A DNA stretch of 49,766 nucleotides from Collinsella sp. (GCA_031294825.1 JAUMPM010000007.1:1-49766), one strand, 5' to 3'; positions 33,043-42,257 are shown, counted from the first letter of the stretch. Notes: a model not told the origin generated them from the sequence alone. A program made the numbers and translations.

Positions 33043-34053
33043 ATGGCTCGCGAGGGCGCTCGTTCTAAGGATTCTGCTAAGCCTGGCATCAAGGAAGTTG
33101 CAGCGGTGGCGGGGGTTTCGCCTACTACGGTATCTCGCGTGCTTAATAATCGCGGCTATATTAGCCAAGAGACCCGCGATAAGGTCCATGCCGCGATGGA
33201 GCGCATCAACTATACGCCCAACGATATCGCCCGTGCCATGCTCAACGGTCGCCTGAATCTTATCGGTATGATCGTTCCCTTTGTGAGCAGCCCGTTCCAT
33301 GCTCAGGTTGTGCAGGCGGTCGAGCGCACGTTAGCGGAAAACGGCTTTAAGATGTTGCTGTGCAACAGCGCCAATCGACCTGATCTTGAGCGTTCCTATA
33401 TCGACATGCTCCGCCGCAATATGGTCGACGGCGTAATCGTCAACTCCCTCAATATCGGTGCTGAGGCATATGCCGAGATGGGCTTGAGCCTGGTTGGCAT
33501 CGACTGCGATCTTGGCGAGGGCTCTGTCCAGATTGCAAGTGACAGCTATGGCATCGGCGAGCTCGCCACGCGCCGTCTGATTGATGACGGCTGCAGGCGT
33601 ATCCTGTGCCTGCGCAGCAATAGCCGCATGCGCATGCCTGCCAATAAGCGTACCGATGCCTACCTCGATGTTGTTGAGCAGGCCGGTTTGTCCGCGCTTG
33701 TCCGTGAGGTTGAGTTCGTTAAGCCCGACGACGAAAAGGGCGCGGTCGTTGCGAAGATCCTCGATGAGAACCCCGATATTGACGGCATCTTTGCGGGAGA
33801 CGATACGATGGCGGCCATCTGTCTCAACGTGATGAAGCAGCGTGGCTTGAGCGCTCCAGACGATATTAAGGTCGTGGGCGCGGATGGTGCCCGCCGAACT
33901 ATGACGTTTATGCCTGACTTAACAACCGTACGTCAAGATATCGATCGCATCGGAGAGCTCGCGGCGCAATCCATCATCGCTCTTATTAACGGCGATAATC
34001 CCGAATCGAATATCAAGCTCCCCGTTGAACTCATTGAGGGCAAAACCGCGTAG
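33043..34053 (+). CDS. LacI-family regulator of the sucrose locus
   Basis: A 336-residue protein. The helix-turn-helix KEVAAVAGVSPTTVSRVLNNRG is at about residues 17-38, followed by a hinge helix (NDIARAMLNGR) and a sugar-binding sensor domain ending in a TTVRQDIDRIGELAAQ segment. ATG 33043 has GGAGG upstream and is preferred over a frame starting at 33022 that would run through the operator. Palindromes around AAACGTTTGACAT occur before this gene and before the GH32-like gene, so it probably represses the four-gene sucrose locus. Confidence 0.87.
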   Translation: MAREGARSKDSAKPGIKEVAAVAGVSPTTVSRVLNNRGYISQETRDKVHAAMERINYTPNDIARAMLNGRLNLIGMIVPFVSSPFHAQVVQAVERTLAENGFKMLLCNSANRPDLERSYIDMLRRNMVDGVIVNSLNIGAEAYAEMGLSLVGIDCDLGEGSVQIASDSYGIGELATRRLIDDGCRRILCLRSNSRMRMPANKRTDAYLDVVEQAGLSALVREVEFVKPDDEKGAVVAKILDENPDIDGIFAGDDTMAAICLNVMKQRGLSAPDDIKVVGADGARRTMTFMPDLTTVRQDIDRIGELAAQSIIALINGDNPESNIKLPVELIEGKTA

Positions 34054-34105
34054 TTCATCCTGTGCCAAAAGAATTCCTCAAACGCCTCTGATGACCGTTC
34101 GCCGG

Positions 34106-34125
34106 CATATGTCAACCGTTTACCG
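34106..34125 (+). promoter_or_regulatory. Weaker LacI-type site upstream of sucrose operon
   Basis: CATATGTCAACCGTTTACCG resembles the operator half-sites at 34155-34191 (GTCAA and GTTT elements in mirrored order). Confidence 0.45.
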
Positions 34126-34154
34126 ACGACTGGAACTGCGAAAAGACGTATTGA

Positions 34155-34191
34155 TATGAAAACGTTTGACATATGAAAACGATTGACATAT
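34155..34191 (+). promoter_or_regulatory. Tandem LacI-type operators before the GH32-like gene
   Basis: Two overlapping 21-base copies, ATATGAAAACGTTTGACATAT and ATATGAAAACGATTGACATAT, start 16 bases apart. They share the AAACGTTTGACAT core with 33007-33023. Confidence 0.8.
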
Positions 34192-34236
34192 CTTGCCATT
34201 GTACCGAGTTAGTATGTCGTGGAAAGGAAGTCTCGG

Positions 34237-35619
34237 ATGCACAAGGTGTATTACCAGCCTGAGGGAATTTGGGTAGGCGACATCATGCCGTACGGCGAGG
34301 ACGGCACGTTCTATCTCTATCATCAGCGTGACACGCGTAACCCCGAACCTTTCGGAGAGCCGTTTGGCTGGGCACTCGCTACGACCAAGGATTTCGTCAA
34401 CTACAAGGACTTTGGCGAGAGCCTTGAGCGCGGCGGCGACGAGGAAGTCGACCAGTACATTTATGCCGGCACGGTGTTTAAGGTGGGCGACAAGTACCAT
34501 GCGCTCTACACTGGTTGCAATCGCGATAAGGTCCGCGCACGTTTGATGAAGCAAGTTCTTCTTCACGCAACGAGTGACGACGCCGTCAAGTGGGAGAAGA
34601 ACATCGCCGAGACGCTGCTTCCGCCCCAGGAGGGTTACGATGACCGCAACTGGCGCGATCCCTTTGTGCTTTGGGATGAGGAGAACGAAGAGTACATGCT
34701 CATCCTCGGCACGCGTGTGGGCGAGGACAAGCGTCTGATGACCGGTCGTCTGGTCAAGTTCACCTCCAAGGACCTGGATACCTGGGAGTTCCAGGGCGAT
34801 TGGTGGAATCCGGGCCTGTACACCATGTTTGAGATGCCTGATCTCTTTAAGATGGGCGACTGGTGGTATCTGGTGTTCTCCGAGTACAGTGATGGCAACA
34901 AGACCCGTTACCGCATGTCTCGCTCCATCAACGGTCCTTGGATCACTCCTGCTGACGATTCATTCGATGGCCGCGCGTACTATGCCGCGCGTACCGCATT
35001 TGATGGCGAGCGCCGCGTTCTCTTTGGTTGGGTTCCTACGCGTGACGAGGGTGGCGATCCCAGCTCTTACCTGTGGGGTGGCACCTTTATGCCTCTCGAG
35101 ATCGTTCAGCGTGCCGACGGAACGCTCGGCACCAAGCTCCCCGACAGCATGCTTGGCGCCTTTGGCGAGGCTAAGGCAGTCGAGGCCTTTGAGCTTTCCT
35201 GCGAGTCGGGCAAGGTCGAGCAGGTGCTCGCCGCGGATGCCGGTTCCACCTACTTGCTCGATACCGACATTGAGCTCGGCGGTAACGCTGCCGGCTTCTC
35301 GGTCAAGTTCGCCGAGGACGCCGAGACCGGTCTTGCCTATGAGTTCCGCGCCAACCTGCGCGAGGGCAAGCTCGAGTTCACGCCGGCTCCCCAGTACCCG
35401 TGGTTCCAGGTCAACAACATGGGCCTCGAGCGTCCGTTGTTCTTTAAGGGCGAGGGCACTCATCATGTGCGCCTGGTCGTTGACGACGATATCGCGACCA
35501 TCTTTGTCGATGATGTTGCGCTTAACGCTCGCTTCTGCAATAAGCAGGGCCAGGGTGTGGCGCTGACGGTCACCGACGGTACGCTCAAGTGCGCAAACGC
35601 AACGATCGCGTCTCTGTAG
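34237..35619 (+). CDS. Divergent GH32-like glycosidase
   Basis: A 460-residue protein with a five-blade propeller pattern and a C-terminal beta-sandwich. The RDP motif appears in NWRDPFVLWD, the acid/base-type glutamate in FEMPDLF, and the expected nucleophile region reads YQPEGIWVGDIMPYGEDG instead of the usual WMNDPNG. It is therefore related to GH32/GH43 enzymes acting on sucrose or fructans but has an altered first motif. It has no signal peptide, so it acts in the cytoplasm. ATG 34237 has GGAAAGGAAG upstream. It is the first gene of the sucrose operon, ahead of the EIIBC transporter. Confidence 0.8.
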   Translation: MHKVYYQPEGIWVGDIMPYGEDGTFYLYHQRDTRNPEPFGEPFGWALATTKDFVNYKDFGESLERGGDEEVDQYIYAGTVFKVGDKYHALYTGCNRDKVRARLMKQVLLHATSDDAVKWEKNIAETLLPPQEGYDDRNWRDPFVLWDEENEEYMLILGTRVGEDKRLMTGRLVKFTSKDLDTWEFQGDWWNPGLYTMFEMPDLFKMGDWWYLVFSEYSDGNKTRYRMSRSINGPWITPADDSFDGRAYYAARTAFDGERRVLFGWVPTRDEGGDPSSYLWGGTFMPLEIVQRADGTLGTKLPDSMLGAFGEAKAVEAFELSCESGKVEQVLAADAGSTYLLDTDIELGGNAAGFSVKFAEDAETGLAYEFRANLREGKLEFTPAPQYPWFQVNNMGLERPLFFKGEGTHHVRLVVDDDIATIFVDDVALNARFCNKQGQGVALTVTDGTLKCANATIASL

Positions 35620-35664
35620 CGGCAACGAACCGTTTTATGATTTAGAAAAGGAATGGAGAGGAAC

Positions 35665-37116
35665 ATGGACTACAAGGCAGTGTCCCAGCAAGTCGTCGAC
35701 AACGTCGGCGGACTGGAGAACATCGAGGGCGCCACGCATTGCGTGACTCGTCTGCGTCTGGTGCTCAAGGATACGAGCAAATACAACAAGGCCGAGCTCG
35801 AGAACATCGATGGCGTCAAGGGCGTGCTGTACAACAGCGGCCAGCTCATGATTATCTTCGGTACCGGTACCGTCAACAAGGTTTACGATGAGTTTATGGC
35901 TCTGACGGGCGTTAAGGAGATCAGCGCTTCCGAGGTCAAGGGCGCCGAGGCGGACAAGAAGGGCAAGTTCTTCTCGGTCCTCAAGGTATTCTCGGACATC
36001 TTTATCCCCATCATTCCCGCCTTCGTCGGCGCTGCAATCATCATCGGCCTTAAGTCGCTGATCGTTGCCAACGGCCTCTTCGGCATGGAGGGCAGCCTCG
36101 CCGATCACAGCGAGTTCCTCAAGAACCTCGCAAGCTTCTTTGCCATTATCGCCACCACCTTTGACTACCTGCCTGTCCTGGTTATGTATAGCGCGGTCAA
36201 GCGTTTTGGCGGCAACCCGATCCTGGGCATCCTCGTCGGTATCGTCATGGTTCACCCGAGCCTTATGAACCGCAACACGTTCGTTATGGACCCGACGGGT
36301 GCTGAGTACTGGAACTTCGGTCCGCTATCCATTCCCATGGTTGCTTTCCAGGGCGGTGTGTTCCCCGCAATCCTGACTGCCTGGTTTATGGCCAAGGTCG
36401 AGAAGATTGCCCAGAAGTACATCCCCGAGGTCGTTTCGTTCGTCTTTGTCCCGACCGTTACCCTGATTCTTGCTAACGTTGCCCTGTTCACCGTGTTCGG
36501 CCCGCTCGGCAACCTGATCGGTGACGTCCTCGCCGGCGTAATCGATATCCTGTACAACAGGATGGGCGTCTTTGGTGCCTTTGTCTTCGCCGCGTTCCTG
36601 CAGCCGCTCGTCGTTACCGGTACGCATCAGTTCATCCAGGGTATCGAGGCCAACCTCGTTGCCACGACCGGCTTCAACTACATCCAGGCCATCTGGTCGG
36701 TTTCCATCATCGCCCAGGGCGGCGGCGCCATCGGCATGTACCTCATTCACAAGAAGCATTCCAAAGAGCGCAACATTTGCATGTCGTCCTTTATCCCGAC
36801 GCTGGTCGGTATCTCCGAGCCTGCTATCTTCGCTGCAAACATGCGCTACTCGATTATTCCGTTCATCTGCGCATGCATCGGTGCAGGCTGCGGCGGTGCC
36901 TTCGTGAAACTCTTTGAGGTGCGCGCTATCGGTCAGGGTCTGACCGGCGTTCTCGGCCTGCTCATCGTCACGCCCGAGACCCTCGTGTGGTATGTGGCTG
37001 GTAATCTTATCGCCTTTATCGTGCCGATCGTCTTGATCTTTGCCTACAACAAGGCAAAGGGCGTTCCGACCACCGATGAAGAGGGCGCTGGTGCTGGCTT
37101 CGATGTCAGCTTCTAG
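35665..37116 (+). CDS. PTS sucrose-type transporter EIIBC
   Basis: A 483-residue membrane transporter. The N-terminal EIIB domain carries the phosphorylated cysteine in ATHCVTRLR (about residue 29). A linker leads to an EIIC domain of about ten hydrophobic helices with the conserved LVVTGTHQFIQGIEANL segment. It has no EIIA domain, so it depends on another EIIA. The GH32 enzymes on both sides make sucrose the likely substrate; trehalose or another glucoside is possible. ATG 35665 is placed after GGAGAGG; the ATG 4 codons earlier has no room for a ribosome site. Confidence 0.9.
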   Translation: MDYKAVSQQVVDNVGGLENIEGATHCVTRLRLVLKDTSKYNKAELENIDGVKGVLYNSGQLMIIFGTGTVNKVYDEFMALTGVKEISASEVKGAEADKKGKFFSVLKVFSDIFIPIIPAFVGAAIIIGLKSLIVANGLFGMEGSLADHSEFLKNLASFFAIIATTFDYLPVLVMYSAVKRFGGNPILGILVGIVMVHPSLMNRNTFVMDPTGAEYWNFGPLSIPMVAFQGGVFPAILTAWFMAKVEKIAQKYIPEVVSFVFVPTVTLILANVALFTVFGPLGNLIGDVLAGVIDILYNRMGVFGAFVFAAFLQPLVVTGTHQFIQGIEANLVATTGFNYIQAIWSVSIIAQGGGAIGMYLIHKKHSKERNICMSSFIPTLVGISEPAIFAANMRYSIIPFICACIGAGCGGAFVKLFEVRAIGQGLTGVLGLLIVTPETLVWYVAGNLIAFIVPIVLIFAYNKAKGVPTTDEEGAGAGFDVSF

Positions 37117-37155
37117 TTGAGCCGTTCAGCGTAATGTGCGGATAAGTCCATTTGA

Positions 37156-37193
37156 GGAAGGGCGCTCGGCTCGTGCGAGTCGAGCGCCCTTCC
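37156..37193 (+). terminator. Hairpin between EIIBC and sucrose-6-phosphate hydrolase
   Basis: A 13-bp stem (37156-37168 with 37181-37193) with a small inner CTCG/CGAG pair. No T-run follows. It may lower, rather than end, transcription into the hydrolase gene 19 bases away. Confidence 0.65.
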
Positions 37194-37211
37194 CTATAGA
37201 CGAGAAAGTCA

Positions 37212-38660
37212 ATGGCGATGTTTAATCAAAAAAATAAGGTGACACGCGCGGACTATGATCAGTGGCGTGCCGGACAGGATGAGACGGCTGGTCGCATCGC
37301 GTCCGACCCCGATAGGCTCCTGTTCCATGTGGAGCCTGAGCTTGGCTGGCTCAACGACCCCAACGGTTTGGTTCAGATTGGTGATACGTATCACATCTAT
37401 CATCAATACGATCCGTTCGATGCTGCGCATGGCGGTCCAGTGCTTTGGAACCATCTGACGACAAAGGATTTTGTGACGTACGAGAATCACGGCCCTGTGC
37501 TGTTCCCCGATTCCGATTTGGATTCGAACGGAGCGTATTCTGGTTCTGCCTTTGTACGCGATGGCAAGATTCACTACTTCTATACCGGCAACGTCAAGCA
37601 TTTTGACCGCGATGATTACGACTACGTGTTGACGGGCCGTGAGCAAAACCAGATTCATATGGTTGCCGAGAATCCCGACGAATTGGGCGAGAAGTGCATA
37701 GCTGTTGGACCGGTCGATTACCCCGACGATATCGGTACGCACGTGCGCGACCCCAAGATCCTTGAGCACGATGGTATCTACTACATGGTTCTGGGCGCTC
37801 GTACGAAAGACGACCGTGGCTGCGTGCTTGTCTATACCTCGCGCAATCTTGAGGACTGGAGCTATGCGACGCGCATTGAGTTGGGCGAGAAGTTTGGCTT
37901 TATGTGGGAGTGCCCCGATCTGTTTGAGCTCGATGGCGAGCTTATTCTCGTTTGCTGTCCGCAGGGTGTGCCTGCCGATGGTTGGCGTTACCGCAATCCG
38001 CATCAGTGCGTGTGGTTCCCCATCGAGGCCGATTGGGAGGCGCCGAGCTTTAAAATCGTCGGGCAGGGCATGCCCCCGATGGTCGATGCCGGTTTTGATT
38101 TCTATGCTCCGCAGTCCTTTGAGGATGCTGCAGGCCGGCGTTTGATGATCGGATGGTCGGGTTGCCCCGATGCGACGGCAGAAAACCCGACGGTGGCGCG
38201 CGGGTGGCAGTGCGCGTTGACGGCGCCGCGAGAGCTGAGCATGCGCGATGGTAAGCTCTGCCAGCAGCCGGCGCACGAGATTGAGAGGATGCGCGGCGAC
38301 TGCGTTCGCGCGACAGGCGGTGAAACCGTTGAGGAGCCGGGACGCCTGTTTGATCTTGTGGTTTCCTGTGAGGGCGCCAAGATGGTCGAGCTCGAAATCC
38401 GCAAGGGTGTCTTTGTACGTTATGCGGACGGGATGCTTACCCTCGACATGGGTGACGAAGGCTATGGGCGCGACCAAAGGTCGATCGAGCTCAGCGAGCT
38501 TCGCGACCTGCGCGTGCTTTCGGACACTACGATGGTCGAGATTTTTGCCAACAGCGGCGAGGCGGCACTTACGAGCCGTACCTATTCGCCGGCGGTTTCG
38601 GCGATGGGGTTGCATGCCGAGGGTGCGGCGTCGATGGATTTCTACCGCCTCGCGCATTAA
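37212..38660 (+). CDS. Sucrose-6-phosphate hydrolase, GH32
   Basis: A 482-residue canonical GH32 enzyme. The nucleophile motif is GWLNDPNG (about residue 45), the stabiliser motif is RDPKILEHDG, and the acid/base motif is WECPDLFEL. It hydrolyses sucrose 6-phosphate delivered by the PTS to glucose 6-phosphate and fructose. Length and motifs are usual for ScrB/SacA. ATG 37212 has GAGAAAG upstream; a second ATG lies two codons later. It follows the EIIBC gene after a hairpin. Confidence 0.92.
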   Translation: MAMFNQKNKVTRADYDQWRAGQDETAGRIASDPDRLLFHVEPELGWLNDPNGLVQIGDTYHIYHQYDPFDAAHGGPVLWNHLTTKDFVTYENHGPVLFPDSDLDSNGAYSGSAFVRDGKIHYFYTGNVKHFDRDDYDYVLTGREQNQIHMVAENPDELGEKCIAVGPVDYPDDIGTHVRDPKILEHDGIYYMVLGARTKDDRGCVLVYTSRNLEDWSYATRIELGEKFGFMWECPDLFELDGELILVCCPQGVPADGWRYRNPHQCVWFPIEADWEAPSFKIVGQGMPPMVDAGFDFYAPQSFEDAAGRRLMIGWSGCPDATAENPTVARGWQCALTAPRELSMRDGKLCQQPAHEIERMRGDCVRATGGETVEEPGRLFDLVVSCEGAKMVELEIRKGVFVRYADGMLTLDMGDEGYGRDQRSIELSELRDLRVLSDTTMVEIFANSGEAALTSRTYSPAVSAMGLHAEGAASMDFYRLAH

Positions 38661-38812
38661 CCGTGCGTGGAGCACGATTGGACTTGCCGGGCGGAATGTG
38701 TCGCAGTTGCCGCAGCGAACTACCGTTTATCGCGTATGGCGACCGTTTGCGGGATAAGTAACACTCATTTATAAACCGTGTAAAATCCTAGATAAGCACG
38801 GAGTTTTCCAGG

Positions 38813-38853
38813 GAGACGCTGTCCTTTGTTGTGTGCAAGGGGCGGCGTCTCTT
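38813..38853 (+). terminator. Hairpin upstream of degV
   Basis: GAGACGC/GCGTCTC (38813-38819 with 38845-38851) encloses CCTTTG/CAAGG, and CTTT follows. It lies 85 bases before the DegV start and after a TAAAAT box near 38780. It could be an attenuator in the degV leader. Confidence 0.55.
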
Positions 38854-38936
38854 TGGCGCTTGGACGCCGTTGTGCAACAGTGCGGCGGCGCGTGCCATGT
38901 GTTGAAAAGCCAATGTTGAGATGGGTCGTGATGATA

Positions 38937-39791
38937 ATGGGCAAGTACGTAATCGTGGTTGAGTCTGGTTCGGATGTGACGCCGGAGCTCTGCGAACGCT
39001 ACGGTATCGTGCGCGTGCCTATGCATGTCACGATTGGTGACGAGACCATCGAGGACGGTTCGATCGATCCGCTCGAGATTTATTCGCGCTGCAACGAGTT
39101 TGGCGTTATGCCCAAGACCAGTGGCTGCGCGCCTGCGGATTTTGCTCACGTGTACGACCGTATCCATGCCGAGCAGCCCGATGCGACCATTCTGCATCTT
39201 GCGTACTCCGAGGCCACGACCTGCTCGCATCAGTCCTCCAAGATTGCAGCCAAGGGGCGCGACTACGTGTTCTCCATGGACACGCGTTTTGTTTCGGTGG
39301 GTCAGTCGCTCGTTGTCGTTGAGACCGCCAAATACATCGAGGCTCACCCCGATGCCACCGTCGACGAGATCTTTGCATTTACGAATTCCGTCATGGACCG
39401 CGTGCTGTTGGGCTTTGTTCCTGCGGACCTTGCCTTCCTTAAGGCGGGCGGTCGCTTGTCCAACGTCGCGTTCCTGGGCGCCCACCTGCTCAAGATTAAG
39501 CCCTGCATTGAGGTGACGGGCGGCAAGTTCGTGGCGACCAAGAAGTTCCGCGGCTCTATGCTCAAGTGCGCCCGCGCCTTTATTGACCACATGGTTGAGA
39601 AGGGCGAGATTGACTACTCGCACATTGGCCTGGCGTATTCGGTAGGCCTTTCCCAGGAGCTGCGCGACGACATGGAAGTCTATGCGCACGACCTGGGCTT
39701 TAAGGACGTTACCTGGACTCAGGTCGGTGGCGTCATCTCGAGCCATTGCGGCCCGACCGCCTTCGGTGCGGTGCTCACGCTTAAAGCGTAA
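38937..39791 (+). CDS. DegV family fatty-acid-binding protein
   Basis: A 284-residue protein of the DegV/FakB fold. In Gram-positive bacteria FakB proteins present fatty acids to the kinase FakA for phosphorylation. The N-terminal VVESGSDVTPEL, the MPKTSGCAPADF segment and AFLKAGGRLSNV in the middle are recognisable. The start is placed at 38937, which gives the usual family length; the open frame extends 37 codons upstream without support and through a hairpin. It is a single gene; no FakA is in the window. Confidence 0.87.
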   Translation: MGKYVIVVESGSDVTPELCERYGIVRVPMHVTIGDETIEDGSIDPLEIYSRCNEFGVMPKTSGCAPADFAHVYDRIHAEQPDATILHLAYSEATTCSHQSSKIAAKGRDYVFSMDTRFVSVGQSLVVVETAKYIEAHPDATVDEIFAFTNSVMDRVLLGFVPADLAFLKAGGRLSNVAFLGAHLLKIKPCIEVTGGKFVATKKFRGSMLKCARAFIDHMVEKGEIDYSHIGLAYSVGLSQELRDDMEVYAHDLGFKDVTWTQVGGVISSHCGPTAFGAVLTLKA

Positions 39792-39822
39792 GGCCTGGCA
39801 TCAATCGATTTCTATTGCCTCG

Positions 39823-39855
39823 GCGGCGGGCGGGTTGCGATAGCCTTCCCGCCGC
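39823..39855 (+). terminator. Terminator of degV
   Basis: GCGGCGGG/CCCGCCGC arms (39823-39830 with 39848-39855) followed by TCTTG, about 30 bases after the degV stop. Confidence 0.65.
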
Positions 39856-39977
39856 TCTTGCGTAGGGCCAAATAGGACAACCCAATTGACCGCTAAACCG
39901 TTTCGCCATCATGCGTATGGGCTAGAATGATTCTGGCATTTATGTAGCTAAAACCAATGAGAGGCAAGGTAGCGGGA

Positions 39978-40796
39978 ATGGCTGAGATGACGCTCGAGGG
40001 TGTGGACGCTCGTCCCGAGGACTCTGCGTTTGCCCTGGGCCGCGTACATTCGATTGAGACGATGGGAACGGTCGATGGACCCGGCATCCGCTTTGTGGTG
40101 TTTGTTCAGGGCTGCCCCATGCGCTGTGCGTATTGCCACAACCCCGATACCTGGTCGGTTAACGGCGGCACGATGGTGACCGTCGAGCACCTGATGGACG
40201 AGTTCCAGAGCAACCATGAGTTTTACCGGAGCGGTGGTATTACGGTGTCCGGCGGTGAGCCGCTCCTGCAGCCCGCGTTTTTAGCCGACCTGTTCCGCGC
40301 CATGCGCAATAACCCCGATGGTCGCGTGCATACCTGCTTGGATAGCTGCGGCTATGCGTTCGATCCCGCGCATCCCGAGAAGTTCGATGCCGTACTCAAC
40401 GAGACCGATATGGTGCTGCTCGACATTAAACACGCCGATCCCGTCGAGCATAAAAAGCTGACCGGTTGCGATCCCGCACGCATTCTGGCGTTTGGTGATG
40501 AGCTCGCGCGTCGCAAGATTAAGGTCGTTATCCGCCACGTGGTGGTGCCGGGCATTACCGACACGGTGGAGGAGTGCGAGGCGCTCGGTCGCTTGATTGC
40601 CCCGTGGCATAACGTGGTCGGCCTGGAGATGCTGCCGTATCACACCATGGGTGTCGTCAAATACGAGCAGTTGGGGATTCCCTATAAGCTTGAGGGCGTG
40701 CCCCAGATGGATACCGCACGTATGCCCGAGTTGCGCAATGCCGTTATGGCCGGCATGAAAGAGCGCCGTGCGGAGCTAAAAAACGCCATCGGCTAG
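39978..40796 (+). CDS. pflA: Pyruvate formate-lyase activating enzyme (radical SAM)
   Basis: A 272-residue radical-SAM enzyme that puts the glycyl radical on pyruvate formate-lyase. The iron-sulfur motif CPMRCAYCHNPDTW gives C-x3-C-x2-C (about residues 40-47), and GGEPLLQP and the later LDIKHADPVEHKKLTG are PflA-type segments. ATG 39978 has AGCGGGA upstream; the earlier ATG at 39957 lacks a site. It lies 7 kb from the split pyruvate formate-lyase genes, on the same strand but with other operons between. It is the only candidate activase in the window. Confidence 0.9.
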   Translation: MAEMTLEGVDARPEDSAFALGRVHSIETMGTVDGPGIRFVVFVQGCPMRCAYCHNPDTWSVNGGTMVTVEHLMDEFQSNHEFYRSGGITVSGGEPLLQPAFLADLFRAMRNNPDGRVHTCLDSCGYAFDPAHPEKFDAVLNETDMVLLDIKHADPVEHKKLTGCDPARILAFGDELARRKIKVVIRHVVVPGITDTVEECEALGRLIAPWHNVVGLEMLPYHTMGVVKYEQLGIPYKLEGVPQMDTARMPELRNAVMAGMKERRAELKNAIG

Positions 40797-40808
40797 CGTG
40801 CCATTTTC

Positions 40809-40852
40809 GTTCCCCAAGGGCACTCATTGGGGACAGACTTAAATGAGTGCCC
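40809..40852. repeat. Palindrome GGGCACTCATT...AATGAGTGCCC
   Basis: 11-bp perfect arms around the loop GGGGACAGACTTA, with partly paired flanks. The loop motif GGGGACAG resembles that in repeat D (AAAAAGGGACAGG). It lies between pflA and the beta-lactamase-like gene, in 264 non-coding bases. Confidence 0.7.
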
Positions 40853-41060
40853 CTGGGCACCAAGTTGATTGCTAAAGAGCCCCGTCCTTAAAAGACTGCT
40901 CTCTGGGTTGCGGTGAGATGCGCAACAGAATCGTGCCATTTGGATAAATACGCTTGTGGTTTCTTTAAAGACACCTTAAACGCCGCTGAATATCTTTGGA
41001 AAGAAATGCCTGCTCGGTATCATACTGCTCGTATATAAACGGTGGCAGTCAGGAGACCAC

Positions 41061-42179
41061 GTGCGAAACATCGCATCGCGGGACGAGTATGTGCCGCAGC
41101 ATGGCAGCAGATATAAGACGAAGGGCACGTCTTCGCGTGGCCTTGCCGGCGCTCGCATCCGCGTGAGGAAGATTGCCGCTATTGGGATGCTAACGTCGGC
41201 GGTTATTATCCTCGGAATTACCGTTAAAACCTACGCCTCGGAGCGAACGGGGCGCCCAGATGCGTCAACGGTACAGCTGCAAAACGAGAAGGTTTCAAAG
41301 TCCAAAGCGTCGGCAGATCAAGCTCTGTCGACGGCAGATCTCAAGACGAGACTTTCGAAGGCGGACTTTAACGATATTCCCTCAGGCGATACCGTGCAGA
41401 CCTTCTCACTGGTTGATGACCAGATCCCCGCCCTGGAGGATGAGAGCCTCGCCGCGCTCCAAGATGCCCTTGATCAGGCCCAGGAATTGGGCGATACGGG
41501 CGTGGTGTTCTACGACCTGTCAAGCGGCAAGGGCGTGACGTATAACCCCGATGTCGAGGTTTACGGCGCGAGTAGCTACAAGGCGCTCTATGCGTTGTAC
41601 ATCTGCGAATCTCTGGTCGAGACGGGTCAGGTTTCACTCGATGATTCCCTTGGCACCTATGGTGGCTACAACATGGGTTGGCAGACGGTGCGCGACCTGA
41701 TCGATGCCGCGGTCGTCAACTCGGACAACGATTCGTTTATCGCGTTACGCGCGGCGTTTGACCATGATGGCTATGAGGATTGGATTGCCAATCTGGGTGT
41801 TGATGACGAAACGGCACTGAATCCGATGAGTGATTTTCCGACCTACTGCCCGCGCACTTCTGCGAGGTTATGGCGTGAGATGAGCGAGTATCTGAGCATG
41901 GATACCGAGACTTCACAGTGGTTGTCGGGCCTTCTGGCATCAACATCGCGCTCGTTTATTCGCGATGGCATTGCGGACGATCAGGTCTTGGTGCGCAACA
42001 AAGCGGGTTGGATCAGCGAGGACGGCTACTATTCGACATGCGATGCAGGCCTCATCGACATCGATGGCCGTACCGATGTCATGAGCGTCATGACATCGAT
42101 GCCATCGAGCGACCAGTCGAGCGAGGTTACGGCTGCGATTGCAAAGGCTCTGTTTGATACGCGAGCTGCACTGGCTTAG
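41061..42179 (+). CDS. Membrane-anchored class A beta-lactamase-like protein
   Basis: A 372-residue protein. A cytoplasmic basic start, one membrane helix (about residues 38-57) and a low-complexity stalk precede a serine-hydrolase domain. Motif 1 is SSYK (171-174), motif 2 is SDN (221-223), and motif 3 reads KAG (314-316) where KTG or KSG is usual. This is the beta-lactamase/transpeptidase fold (Beta-lactamase2 type). Whether it opens beta-lactams or acts on peptidoglycan is not clear. GTG 41061 has AGGAGA upstream. It is a single gene. Confidence 0.82.
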   Translation: MRNIASRDEYVPQHGSRYKTKGTSSRGLAGARIRVRKIAAIGMLTSAVIILGITVKTYASERTGRPDASTVQLQNEKVSKSKASADQALSTADLKTRLSKADFNDIPSGDTVQTFSLVDDQIPALEDESLAALQDALDQAQELGDTGVVFYDLSSGKGVTYNPDVEVYGASSYKALYALYICESLVETGQVSLDDSLGTYGGYNMGWQTVRDLIDAAVVNSDNDSFIALRAAFDHDGYEDWIANLGVDDETALNPMSDFPTYCPRTSARLWREMSEYLSMDTETSQWLSGLLASTSRSFIRDGIADDQVLVRNKAGWISEDGYYSTCDAGLIDIDGRTDVMSVMTSMPSSDQSSEVTAAIAKALFDTRAALA

Positions 42180-42257
42180 CGTGTTCGTTTGGCGAGGTCA
42201 AACAAAATGCTGGTACCATACCTTGGTTGAGAATTTCGTATAGGTTTGGGGAATGGT

